From Paraburkholderia fungorum (GTDB taxonomy: Bacteria > Pseudomonadota > Gammaproteobacteria > Burkholderiales > Burkholderiaceae), in assembly GCF_003610895.1 (NCBI RefSeq), contig NZ_MCAS01000068.1, positions 62,001 through 126,000 on the forward strand: a stretch of DNA of 64,000 bases, in the 5' to 3' direction. This document shows, in pieces, positions 27,165-35,701 of this stretch. Position 1 is the stretch's first letter. The number at the start of each line of letters is the position of its first letter. The notes beneath the pieces were generated by a model, which ran no database searches, had not been told where the DNA came from, and worked only from the letters and a program-made list of their open reading frames with translations. A program made the translations under genes and the position numbers.

Positions 27165-27887
27165 CTAAGAGACCATACTGTCAGATTCTGGCAGTATGGT
27201 GCGGCTGGCTACGTGGTTTACCTTGCGCCACTTGCGAAGCAGCGTTGATCGTCTTTCGGGGTAGCGCTCCTCCATTTCCTCGACGTTCAAGATGCGATCC
27301 GAGCGGAAATTCCGAAAGTCTGCGCGAAGCTCACACCAGCACATCAGCACCCGGGCCTGGTCGAAATACACCAGCGCAAATGGCCAAACTATCCGTTGCG
27401 ATTCAGCACCGCTGCCGTCCATATAAGTAATATTGAGCTTTCGCTCTGCCCGGACCGCCGCGCGCAGGAGGTCCGACGAGACTTTATGGGCAGGCCTCTT
27501 TAACGGCGCACCGACCAGCAGCGACGATTCGTCCAGTTCGCGGCGCAGTTCAGTGGGCAGCACGGCAGCTATCTTCGCAAGCGCGCTCAGCGCGCCGTCC
27601 GATAGCGTCTTGTCGCAGCGATCAGCCACCCAGCGCATGCCAAGAACCAAAGCATCGAGCTCCTCTGAGCGGAACATCATTGGCGGCAGCATGAAGCCCG
27701 GTTTCATCACATAACCAACCCCCGGCTCCCCCTCGATCATCGCTCCTTGCGCCTGCAAACTGGCGATGTCCCGGTATAGCGTGCGGATGCTCACACCGAG
27801 TTCCTCGGCCAAAGCCTGGCCACTCACGGGACGGCGGTAGCGCCGTAGCACTTGCAGGAGACTAAGAAGACGTTCGGAACGGGTCAT
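27165..27887 (-). CDS. YafY-type WYL-domain transcriptional regulator
   Basis: Encodes 240 residues. A DeoR-type helix-turn-helix (MTRSERLLSLLQVLRRYRR, SGQALAEELGVSIRTLYRD) is followed by a WYL-like domain (~140-200). The open frame continues to 28397, but that upstream part overlaps the end of rhlE antisense and has no family resemblance, so ATG 27887 is the start. It probably regulates the VOC gene behind it. Confidence 0.88.
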   Translation of the reverse strand: MTRSERLLSLLQVLRRYRRPVSGQALAEELGVSIRTLYRDIASLQAQGAMIEGEPGVGYVMKPGFMLPPMMFRSEELDALVLGMRWVADRCDKTLSDGALSALAKIAAVLPTELRRELDESSLLVGAPLKRPAHKVSSDLLRAAVRAERKLNITYMDGSGAESQRIVWPFALVYFDQARVLMCWCELRADFRNFRSDRILNVEEMEERYPERRSTLLRKWRKVNHVASRTILPESDSMVS

Positions 27888-28056
27888 ACGTTGATCCTGA
27901 TATCGGCGCAAGGAAGCTCCGCCGCCCAAGGTCCGCGCCATGGCAAGTTTGCTGCGGGACGTCCAGCGGAAATAATTCAGGTATGCAGCGGGAAAATTCG
28001 ATAGAGCGCCCTGCTCACTAACCTGCTCCAAGACTGGCGTTGCTCGTCCCCACGTA

Positions 28057-29502
28057 TCAGGGCTGAGGTTTGCCGCGGCCACCAGCGGATTTGCCAGCCG
28101 GCTTGACTGAACCCGCAGCTGGCTTGCCGGCGGGTTTGCTGCGTGGCTTTTGTACGCTGAACGGGCTGCCGCTGGAAAAGCCGGTGCCTTTACCCGTCGC
28201 CACAGCGCGCTGCGCCGCAGGCTTACGTTTGTTTTCGCCACTCTGCGGGCGCGGTTTTTTGCTGGGCACCTGCATGGCGCCCGGCGCAGCTTGCTGCACT
28301 TTGGGCTTCTTGGGCTTTTTGGGTTTCTTGATGATCTCGCCCGTCGCGCTGGTTTGCGGCACGCGGTGTTCGGCTTCAAAACCCGGCTCTTCTTCACGGC
28401 GCAGCGTTTGCCGGATCAGCGCTTCTATCGCAGCCAGTTGCGGCGCTTCGTCGGCACATACCAGGGACACCGCCACGCCGCTCGCGCCCGCGCGGCCGGT
28501 ACGGCCGATACGGTGCACGTAGTCTTGCGCCACGATCGGCAGATCAACGTTGATCACCAGCGGCAGGTCGTCGATATCCAGCCCGCGCGCAGCCACATCG
28601 GTGGCGACCAGCATCTGTACTTCGCCCGTCTTGAAGCGTTCCAGCGCACGCAGGCGCGCAGGTTGCGGTTTGTCGCCGTGGATGGTGTCGACCGCATAGC
28701 CCGCTTCATCCAGCATGGCCGCCAGGTAATCCACGCCAATGCGGGTTTTGACGAACACCAGCGCGTGCTCCCAGTTGTTCTCAGCAACAAGGTGCATGAA
28801 GAGGTCAGGCTTGTTCTTTTTATCCACCGTCACCACCCACTGCTTGATCCTGCTGGCCGTGGCGTTGGGCGGACTGACGCTGATATTGAGCGGGTCGCGC
28901 AGAATGCCCGCCGCCATGGCACGGATATCATCGGTAAACGTCGCGGAGAACAGCAGCGTCTGGCGCTCAACGGGCAGGGCAGCAAAGACGGCGTTGAGTT
29001 CGCGCGCAAAGCCCAGATCCAGCATGCGGTCGGCTTCGTCCAGCACCAGCGTTTGTATTTCATCAAACTGCACTGCGTTCTGGCGATTCAGATCCAGCAA
29101 ACGGCCCGGCGTGGCAACGAGCACATCTACGCCTTTGCGCAACTTCATCATCTGCGGGTTGATGCTCACGCCGCCATAGGCGGCCAGAAATCGTAAGTCG
29201 AGACCTTTGCCGTAAGCGATAAAGCTTTGCAGCACCTGTTCGGCCAGTTCACGCGTGGGCACCAGCACCAGAACACGCGCGCGGTTGCTGGACACCGCCG
29301 GGCTGTGTTGCACCAGCCGTTGCAACAGCGGCAGCGCAAAACCCGCCGTTTTGCCAGTGCCGGTCTGCGCCGCAGCCATGACGTCCTTGCCCTTGAGCAC
29401 AGCAGGAATCGCCTTGACCTGCACCGGCGTAGGTGTCTGGTAATTGAGGTCCTGCAAATTACGCAGCAAGGGATCGATCAGGCCAAGCGAGGCAAAAGAC
29501 AT
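28057..29502 (-). CDS. rhlE: DEAD-box ATP-dependent RNA helicase RhlE
   Basis: Encodes 481 residues. All helicase motifs are readable: Q-motif near 22-28, AAQTGTGKT (I), PTRELAEQ (Ia), TPGRLLDL (Ib), VLDEADRMLDLGF (II, DEAD), SATF (III), and HRIGRTGRAG (VI). The C-terminal ~100 residues are a Lys/Pro/Ala-rich basic tail typical of RhlE-like proteins that bind RNA. It unwinds short RNA duplexes in ribosome assembly or RNA decay. A tail rich in KKPKKPKKPK is low-complexity but not unusual. Confidence 0.95.
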   Translation of the reverse strand: MSFASLGLIDPLLRNLQDLNYQTPTPVQVKAIPAVLKGKDVMAAAQTGTGKTAGFALPLLQRLVQHSPAVSSNRARVLVLVPTRELAEQVLQSFIAYGKGLDLRFLAAYGGVSINPQMMKLRKGVDVLVATPGRLLDLNRQNAVQFDEIQTLVLDEADRMLDLGFARELNAVFAALPVERQTLLFSATFTDDIRAMAAGILRDPLNISVSPPNATASRIKQWVVTVDKKNKPDLFMHLVAENNWEHALVFVKTRIGVDYLAAMLDEAGYAVDTIHGDKPQPARLRALERFKTGEVQMLVATDVAARGLDIDDLPLVINVDLPIVAQDYVHRIGRTGRAGASGVAVSLVCADEAPQLAAIEALIRQTLRREEEPGFEAEHRVPQTSATGEIIKKPKKPKKPKVQQAAPGAMQVPSKKPRPQSGENKRKPAAQRAVATGKGTGFSSGSPFSVQKPRSKPAGKPAAGSVKPAGKSAGGRGKPQP

Positions 29503-29910
29503 TGGCGTATTCCGGGTTAAAACCGCAATTCTAGCGGTTACCGTCTGATTGCACCGCGCAGATCAATGGTCAAGAAGATCGATGTTGGTCGCCACTGAAA
29601 AACGTACGGTGCCGACACGCTGTACGACGAGACGGCGATGGGCAGCATTGCCGCAAGCGCCAGATAAGCCTTTGCGCGATGGGCTCTGCCATGGCTCACG
29701 CGTGTTGATTTCCTGTCGGGCAGTTTTCGACCCTGAGCCGACTTCCGGCATATCGAGCACCAATGGTTCTTTAAAGAGTGAAGCGGACTTTCGTCGCGGA
29801 AAGGCTGCTGGTGGGTCATCTGCCTGAGCCGACGTTCGCTGATCAAAGTGGTGCGGCTGTTGTGTCATCGCCGCGCCGGACTTCGCGGAGTCTGCTCCCG
29901 AGCGGTTGCC
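29503..29910. other. Gap without a recognised gene
   Basis: 408 bases between rhlE and the nuclease gene. Short frames on both strands have no family resemblance. The segment near 29781 (AAGCGGACTTTCGTCGCGGAAAGG) recalls the second half of the type A repeat. Confidence 0.4.
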
Positions 29911-31527
29911 TCAGGACTCAGGAACTATCTGTTCTATGAATGGGACGTCAAGCATCTCCGCAACCTGCCTGAGTTCCGATGGCAGACAACTCTCAAGCAC
30001 AAGGATGACCCGCACCTGAGGCGGCCCGGCAGGATGGTCGACGCGTGCCTGGGCCTCCAAAACCGCCCGATATTTGACTACCTGAAAGAGTCCACGGCGG
30101 TAGTCATCCAGGTTCCCGTCCGACACACGCGATTTCACCTCGACACCAAGCCACATCGTTTCGGACTTGAACATGACATCGAGTCCGTCACCAGAGTGAA
30201 GTGCATGCTCTGTCTCTTGGAGCCAGCAGTCGACTGGCGCGTCGAATAGCGCCGGGTTGTTGAGCACGAAGCGTTTCAGGGCTTTGTGGGCTTGCGACTC
30301 GCCTCCACCCCATCCACCGTTGCGACGAACCTGATCGGGTGGAACACTCGCCTCTGGCAAGCTGGCGATTCGCAATATATCGTTCCAGCGACTTCCATAG
30401 CTAAGGACGCGACTGTACTCGAGCATCACTCTCGCCTTCCTGTCCTTGTAGGGCAGCGATTCATAGCCACGCCATTCATTCTTTAGTCCGCTACCAGGCA
30501 ACCCCGCATTCTGGCCAGACGAAAGAACTACTACGGACGTGAGCAACGGTGGCGGATCACGGTAATCCAAGCCGGCGCGTTCAATGATCGCAGAGACCCT
30601 GCCCAATACCTGACCCAAGCCGCGGGGCCATGGCTCACCATGCTTATTGCGTCGACCAAGCTCTTCTGCCAGATCCGAGTATGTGATCGTCTTCATCACA
30701 TTGTCGGTCTGACGAAGCACGTGATGCACCAGAAGCGGTAACGCAAGACGAGCATATTCATCGTTGCTCAGATCGCCGTCTGCGGGCTGGTTGACGAGAT
30801 CTTCTTCGCTCTCGAAAACCTTTCGGCTGTCTGCTGGGCTGCTTGCCTCGTTGCGGTTGCCAACTTCTCCATCATTGTCGTCCTGTACGGAATTCTCTAA
30901 TTCGTCGCCTTGCTCGCGAGCGTGTTCCTCTTCATCCGCATTGGCGGTCGCGGCGACTGAATCAGGTCTCCGCCGATAAACAGGTATCTCAGCGGTCGTC
31001 TCTACGAGCTCGAACAACGTCGGGGCAATTGTGGGATAGTCATCGCGCTCGATTCCTCGACGATCGAACTCACCGTCGATGTCGAGTCGCTCCTTGAGGT
31101 CGTCCAGACGCAACCCTACCCAGCCCCGCAACTGGGTCACCCGGTTCAAATAAAAGTGCTTTACCTTCCGTTGCCCAGTTTCCAGCAGTCCGGGATGTGG
31201 TTCGACTTCGTAACCGAGCACTGGAATCCTTTGTTCAACTGCCCGGTCCAGATTTTCACGCGCTTCTTCGCCGTGCTTTTGCGCAACGCCCTTCCACCGC
31301 CGGAGTTTCCCACCCAAGCGCACGAACCGCCTCGCCTGTCCCGTCTCTGGATCGCGGACACTCACAATCTGGTCGCTCCAAAGAGCACATACAAGCACTC
31401 TTTCGTCAATAGTGAACGCATTCCACGGAGTATCGAGACGGGCAAAGTTAGAGTTGCGCTGGTAAGTATCGAAGCCGCATGCAGTTAGCCAAAAATCATG
31501 CGATTTGAGTTTTTCGTCTTTTGCCAC
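29911..31527 (-). CDS. PD-(D/E)XK nuclease-domain protein, defence-type
   Basis: Encodes 538 residues from GTG 31527 (a TTG at 31575 is the alternative). The C-terminal domain (~400-538) carries ESQAHKALKRF, then GDGLDVMF (~446) and GVEVKS (~462-467) followed by RGLFQVVKY. This is the E...D...ExK arrangement of restriction-type nucleases. A central region (TYSDLAEELGRRNKHGEPW through AGLPGSGL) resembles a small winged helix of the alkyltransferase-like type. The N-terminal ~170 residues are unassigned. The gene lies with the zinc-ribbon and reverse-transcriptase genes, suggesting a defence role in cutting nucleic acid. Partnership with the RT is inference. Confidence 0.78.
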   Translation of the reverse strand: MAKDEKLKSHDFWLTACGFDTYQRNSNFARLDTPWNAFTIDERVLVCALWSDQIVSVRDPETGQARRFVRLGGKLRRWKGVAQKHGEEARENLDRAVEQRIPVLGYEVEPHPGLLETGQRKVKHFYLNRVTQLRGWVGLRLDDLKERLDIDGEFDRRGIERDDYPTIAPTLFELVETTAEIPVYRRRPDSVAATANADEEEHAREQGDELENSVQDDNDGEVGNRNEASSPADSRKVFESEEDLVNQPADGDLSNDEYARLALPLLVHHVLRQTDNVMKTITYSDLAEELGRRNKHGEPWPRGLGQVLGRVSAIIERAGLDYRDPPPLLTSVVVLSSGQNAGLPGSGLKNEWRGYESLPYKDRKARVMLEYSRVLSYGSRWNDILRIASLPEASVPPDQVRRNGGWGGGESQAHKALKRFVLNNPALFDAPVDCWLQETEHALHSGDGLDVMFKSETMWLGVEVKSRVSDGNLDDYRRGLFQVVKYRAVLEAQARVDHPAGPPQVRVILVLESCLPSELRQVAEMLDVPFIEQIVPES

Positions 31528-31858
31528 GTTTTTTATCGCCCAACGTATTGATAGTGATCCTATCGGCGCTGGCAAATAAAACTTTAGCGCCCGCGGGCGA
31601 GTCGATGAAGAGTCCCTCTATTCGCCCCGCTCGTTGGCAATGAAGGCTCGTGGCTGGCGAAGAGCGACTGTTCGCTGCGCGGTGCGATCATCTCAATGTC
31701 CAGTCCTCGGATCGGACGCGGTCGGCTCAGAACGCCCCAAAGCGGCTGTCCGAAGGCGCGTACTTCCGACGACCGCTTCCGGGCTAAGCGGTCACGTATG
31801 AACTGTTTGGGCCGGCGATCGATTTTCTGATCCGATGGTCTCACAGCGTCCAGATAAA
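31528..31858. other. Gap with repeat-like fragments
   Basis: 331 bases between the nuclease and zinc-ribbon genes, without a credible gene. Fragments such as AAGCGGCTGTCCGAAGGCG (~31740) and AAGCGGTCACGTATG (~31788) match the tail of the type B repeat, so a decayed copy is likely. Confidence 0.4.
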
Positions 31859-32236
31859 TCAAGCACCGATCGGCGCGTTACAAACAGGACAATGTCTAAA
31901 CCGCGAATTGACTCGCGTAGTAGACGACTTCTTTCGCTTGGAATCCCAGCAGGCAGGGCAATATAGCCCATCGTCTTCCGCAAACTGATAGCACCCCCAT
32001 TTTCGACCCGTCGGCTTCGTGTGCGGAGACTCTGATGTTTTACTCAACAGCGCATTCTCCTCCTGCAGCGAAACGATGCGCTCTTTGAGTATCGCAGCCT
32101 CGAGTTTCAGGTCTGCAAGCTCATTTGAGAGATCGGCGAGTAGATTCTTGAACTCAGCGTCCTCGATGTTCTTCGAAATTTCGCGCAACCGCTTCGCCAA
32201 GGTGATCGCGGTGCTTACTGTTCCGATGATGTCCAT
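31859..32236 (-). CDS. Coiled-coil / zinc-ribbon protein
   Basis: Encodes 125 residues. Residues ~8-68 form a heptad-rich coiled coil (ELADLKLEAAILKERIVSL). The C-terminal third has a zinc ribbon built from LYCPACWD and FRHCPVCNAP, two CxxC knuckles, preceded by GCYQFAEDDG. Such small proteins are adaptors or nucleic-acid sensors, often phage- or defence-associated. It is divergent from the reverse transcriptase gene across 393 bases, and the nuclease lies downstream on the same strand, which suggests a shared module. No function is demonstrated. Confidence 0.75.
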   Translation of the reverse strand: MDIIGTVSTAITLAKRLREISKNIEDAEFKNLLADLSNELADLKLEAAILKERIVSLQEENALLSKTSESPHTKPTGRKWGCYQFAEDDGLYCPACWDSKRKKSSTTRVNSRFRHCPVCNAPIGA

Positions 32237-32629
32237 ATTCCGTCTGTTGTATTCGTTGACATTTTTAGGTTTTGAGCATCTTAGGAAGCACGCTTGCCCT
32301 CGCGCGCTTTGGGATAGGAAGCTTGCTAGGTGCCGCGCCGGACCTAGCGACTACAGGCACCAAGGCGCGCCTACAAATTTCTCGGTATATTACCGTTTCT
32401 CGAGTGGGAGGCAAGCGTCGAGAGCTCACGCAACAACCGAATCAGACACCGCGATGGCGAGTTGCTCAGCTCAAGCTCGTTTCGATGGTAGTAATAGCCT
32501 ATCGCGGACTCGAAAGCCTTGGGTTCCGGTACTTCGATCACGAGACCCCATTCCGCAGCGTCGCCTTCAGATGGCTAGTCAAGAATGGTCTTTCAACGTT
32601 GCTGCACCAAATAACGTCTGGAACACAAG
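32237..32629 (+). ncRNA. Candidate structured RNA upstream of the reverse transcriptase
   Basis: 393 bases between divergent genes with no convincing frame. A plus-strand frame overlaps the RT start by 77 bases out of phase and resembles nothing. Several hairpins can be read: GCTAGGT (32325-32331) pairs with ACCTAGC (32342-32348), GGTGCC (32329-32334) could alternatively pair with GGCACC (32356-32361), and CGGTA-TAT-TACCG lies at 32383-32395. Many defence RTs use an upstream noncoding RNA as template or scaffold. The position fits, but the RNA itself is an inference. Confidence 0.4.
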
Positions 32630-34126
32630 ATGAAAAAGATTTCAGATCTGGGTCCAGAAGATGCCGCCAAATACTTCATGAAGGGCAGCAGCTACTTCAA
32701 TGGTGATCTCCCTAGTTATCTTAGTTTTGAACCTATTCTTGCAGGAGTCGCCGCAGTCTTAAAAGGCGGAAATTACTCTAGCCTCGCGAGCAGCAAACCC
32801 GAACATCTTTCTGACGTGAACTACAGCTTCATCGCGAACAAAGATGGGCGCTTCGCGTGGCGCCCTTACGAGCTGATGCACCCCGCCATCTACGTCGCGC
32901 TCGTCAATCTTTTATGTTCGTCGGGGAATTGGTCAACGATTACGAAACGGTTTGCGTCGTTCGACGAAGCGTGCGTCACTTGCTGCAGCGCGCCGGTAAT
33001 ATCTGTCGACCATCAATCAGATCAGGCAACTCAGGTGAAGAAATGGTGGCAAGAAGTCGAACAGAGGTCCCTTCGCTATTCACTGGAGTTCAGTCATGTC
33101 CTTCACACCGACGTGACGGATTGTTACGGCTCCCTCTACACTCATAGTATCGCTTGGGCGCTGCATGGACTCGAAACGGCGAAGACGACAAAACCCAAGG
33201 GCAGCCTGCTCGGCGATCAGATAGATACCCTCATCCGTGCAGGTCGATACGGACAGACCAATGGCATTTCGCAAGGGTCCGTTCTAATGGATTTCATTGC
33301 TGAGCTGGTGCTTGGCTACGTCGACGAATTAATCACAAAAAAACTGAAAGAAACCGACGATTTCCGCATTCTACGATACCGAGACGACTACCGAATTTTC
33401 ACGAACAGCGACGTACGGGCGGAAGAAATTCTTAAGATAGTTAGCGACGAACTCAGGTGTGTCGGGATGCGTCTTGGCGTGTCGAAAACTTTCATAAGCA
33501 CAAACGTGATAGAAGGTTCAATCAAGCCGGACAAGCTGGCCGGGATTGACCTCGCCGATTTGGGTGACACGAATGCGAAGACCATACAGAAGCAGCTACT
33601 TCGTCTTCATTCGTTCGGCAAGCGATATCCCAACAGCGGCGCGCTCCGTCGTCTATCCGGAGAACTACATACAAGGGTGATTCAACAAAAAGTCGAACCC
33701 GATGATTTGGAAGTTCAGGTCGCCATCGCAACGGACATCGCGGTGCTTTCGCCACAAACATTTCCAGCGATCGCAGGTATCTTGAGCCATCTCATTTCGT
33801 TCCAGAGCACTGATGAGAAAAACCGACTTTGGAACAAGGTTTACCAGAAGATGAGCAAGGTGCCATACAACGGGTATCTCCAGATCTGGCTTCAGCGAGT
33901 GACGAAGCCCAAAAGCGTCGGCGTCGAGTACGTAAGCGACGAACCCATTTGCAAGATTGTGAACGGCGAGACCATAGATCTCTGGAACAATTCGTGGATA
34001 AGTTCAGCAGATCTCAATGCCGCGCTGAATGTATCAAAGATCGTGGTCAAAGAGGCGAGCGACACGCCGGAGGTCGTCGCTCCGAACGAAGTGGAGTTGT
34101 TTCAACAGAACGCGTGGGCGTACTAG
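32630..34126 (+). CDS. Defence-associated reverse transcriptase (UG/DRT group)
   Basis: Encodes 498 residues. RT motifs are intact: motif A HTDVTDCYGSLYTHS with catalytic Asp (~161), motif B NGISQGSVLMDF (~211-222) and motif C LRYRDDYRIF with the YxDD aspartates (~250-253), then LGVSKT. The N-terminus has the RPYELMHPAIYVALVNLL segment seen in unknown-group RTs that defend against phage. No maturase domain or retron-like RNA is visible, so it is neither a group II intron protein nor a classic retron. The ~170 residues after the palm are helical. It may belong near DRT4/UG15, but I cannot place it firmly. Base composition appears lower in GC than the flanks. Confidence 0.85.
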   Translation: MKKISDLGPEDAAKYFMKGSSYFNGDLPSYLSFEPILAGVAAVLKGGNYSSLASSKPEHLSDVNYSFIANKDGRFAWRPYELMHPAIYVALVNLLCSSGNWSTITKRFASFDEACVTCCSAPVISVDHQSDQATQVKKWWQEVEQRSLRYSLEFSHVLHTDVTDCYGSLYTHSIAWALHGLETAKTTKPKGSLLGDQIDTLIRAGRYGQTNGISQGSVLMDFIAELVLGYVDELITKKLKETDDFRILRYRDDYRIFTNSDVRAEEILKIVSDELRCVGMRLGVSKTFISTNVIEGSIKPDKLAGIDLADLGDTNAKTIQKQLLRLHSFGKRYPNSGALRRLSGELHTRVIQQKVEPDDLEVQVAIATDIAVLSPQTFPAIAGILSHLISFQSTDEKNRLWNKVYQKMSKVPYNGYLQIWLQRVTKPKSVGVEYVSDEPICKIVNGETIDLWNNSWISSADLNAALNVSKIVVKEASDTPEVVAPNEVELFQQNAWAY

Positions 34127-34329
34127 CGAGCTGACTGCTTTCCCATGACGCTTCAGCAGATACTCCGCCATTGAGCTCTAATCGAGGTTCGTGGCTTTCG
34201 CAGTGGTAATTTGAACCTGTCATGGTGGCGGTAAGCTACGCATAAAATTCCTGCTTCCGGCCAGCGACAAAAAGTGAGAGCGCCGGCTCAAGTGCTGGCA
34301 ACGGCGCCTCGAGCGACCGGGCCGCACCT

Positions 34330-34385
34330 GCTTAAACGACCGTTCCTGGCCGACGAGCGACGACGAACTTCAGGCCGCTTGGCCG
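34330..34385 (+). repeat. Intergenic repeat, type B copy 9 (core only)
   Basis: AAACGACCGTTCCTGGCCGACGAGCG-type core followed by TTCAGGCCGCTTGG. It overlaps the last codons of the GNAT gene (stop at 34370). The rest of the gap 34127-34329 is empty. Confidence 0.5.
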
Positions 34386-34840
34386 AACTGGCGGCGGTAT
34401 TTGATAAACCCACGTTTTCGGTCACCACTGAAACCGACTTGCTCGAAGAATCGGTGTGCGCGGACGCGAGACGCTGAGCTAAGAAGCATCATTTTTGAGC
34501 AGTTCCGTGACAGGCAAAATTGCTCGACCTCACGTAGGAGCGCCCGCCCAACTCCATTTCCCCGGAATTCCAGATCAACGACGAGATTCTCCACTACCGC
34601 AAAAGGCTGTCCGGCATACATGGCATCTGAACAAAGACAGATCAAAACAGTGCCCCGAACATGGCCCTCAATCTCGCAGACCAGCAGCTGAGTGCGAGCA
34701 TCTTCTTCGAGAATCTGAATTTGTGACTCCGTTGGATTGACGTTCTCGTCGTTGACCAACTGACGATACAACGACTGGAGGGCATCAGCGTCTGCGCGCC
34801 GTGCCGTTCGAATGGTCAGCAATGAGTTCATAAGGGTCAT
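34370..34840 (-). CDS. GNAT family N-acetyltransferase
   Basis: Encodes 156 residues with the GNAT fold. Beta-4 is AVVENLVVDLEFRGNGVG, with the acetyl-CoA loop RGNGVGRALL, and the C-terminal FFEQVGFSGD is the usual end. It would transfer acetyl from acetyl-CoA to an amine; substrate unknown. The final residues (QFGQAA) lie in a type B repeat core. A second, broken GNAT gene sits immediately upstream. Confidence 0.88.
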   Translation of the reverse strand: MTLMNSLLTIRTARRADADALQSLYRQLVNDENVNPTESQIQILEEDARTQLLVCEIEGHVRGTVLICLCSDAMYAGQPFAVVENLVVDLEFRGNGVGRALLREVEQFCLSRNCSKMMLLSSASRVRAHRFFEQVGFSGDRKRGFIKYRRQFGQAA

Positions 34841-34887
34841 TGGGAAAGCTAAGACGAGTCTAGACGACGCATGGTTCGACCGACAGC

Positions 34888-35383
34888 CTACAGCATGCTC
34901 TCTTTGGCGAGCCTCTGTCCGGCTCGCAGGAAGCCGTGTCTTTCAGAGAAGCGATGGGCGTCGGGTTGGCCATCGCCGCCCGTCACTTCCAACTTCACGC
35001 ATCCAACCATGTTAAACCACCGTTCCACAGCCGCAATCATGGCACTGCCGACACTGCCTCCCCGGTGGTTCTCGTCGACGACCATGCTGGTAATCCGTCC
35101 CAGATATCCGGCTGCGAGGACCAGCGGAAGCGCGTGTACGCTGACACTACCAACAACTTTGTGATGCAAGGTGGCCACGAATATTTCGTCGGCCGGGCTA
35201 CGTACCAATGATTGCAGCTTCTTCAGAAATAATGCGGCGTCGCCTCGTACCCAAGCTGATGCAACAGCTTGGCGATTGAGCAGTGGTGGGACAACTGCGA
35301 TTCGCGTGTGACGACCGCATCGTTTTGCGGTTGCGTGTTCCGGATGCGTCTTCTGTCACAGCCTTCGGGATGTTCTTTTTCAT
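34888..35383 (-). pseudogene. Disrupted GNAT acetyltransferase gene
   Basis: Three pieces of one GNAT protein are in different frames. The N-terminus MKKNIPKAVTEDA starts at ATG 35383; SIAKLLHQLGYEATPHYF is in a second frame after about 65 unrelated bases; the remainder, from KKLQSLVRSPADEIF through SMVVDENHRGG to the acetyl-CoA-loop region and SERHGF, is in a third. The last shift can be cured by one added base near 35229. The gene is therefore broken by a small insertion and a frameshift, unless the frameshift is a sequencing error. An intact relative lies next to it. Confidence 0.6.
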
Positions 35384-35451
35384 CATCGATTGTGCCCTTG
35401 CCGTGTGTAGCCGCACGCGCACTAGCACTCCGATTGTTGAGGATCCTGGTA

Positions 35452-35503
35452 CTGCAGTCGACCGTCTCTTCATGGCCGAATCCGGTCCGACAGGCGAACG
35501 ATC
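35452..35503 (+). repeat. Intergenic repeat, type B copy 10 (core only)
   Basis: GCAGTCGACCGTCTCTTC followed by ATGGCCGAATCCGG, then ACAGGCGAACG, matches the core of the type B element. The rest of the gap up to 35701 shows no gene. Confidence 0.5.
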
Positions 35504-35701
35504 CTGAAGACGTTGCCATGGGCTATTTTAATCTCACACGCTCGACCTGCACGACCAATTGGTTGTCGAAGTCGCAACTGGTTCAGAGTTAAAAAGCACC
35601 CGTACCTTCAATCAATTGCGCCAAGACGGATCCACCGCGAACAACAACGTGCATGTCGATGTCCCGTGACGTGCACGTTTCGATGTTTGACGGACACCTC
35701 A

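Noticed and set aside
27888..28397. N-terminal extension of the WYL regulator
   Set aside because: The frame is open but overlaps rhlE antisense; the Arg/Lys/Ala-rich product has no resemblance to the family, and the helix-turn-helix starts at 27887.
32272..32706. Plus-strand protein frame upstream of the RT
   Set aside because: It needs a TTG start, overlaps the RT gene by 77 bases out of frame and has no family resemblance; better seen as the leader or RNA region.
32630..34126. Group II intron or retron reverse transcriptase
   Set aside because: No maturase or HNH domain and no intron RNA ends; no msr/msd-like inverted repeats flank it; the N-terminal segment matches defence-type RTs instead.
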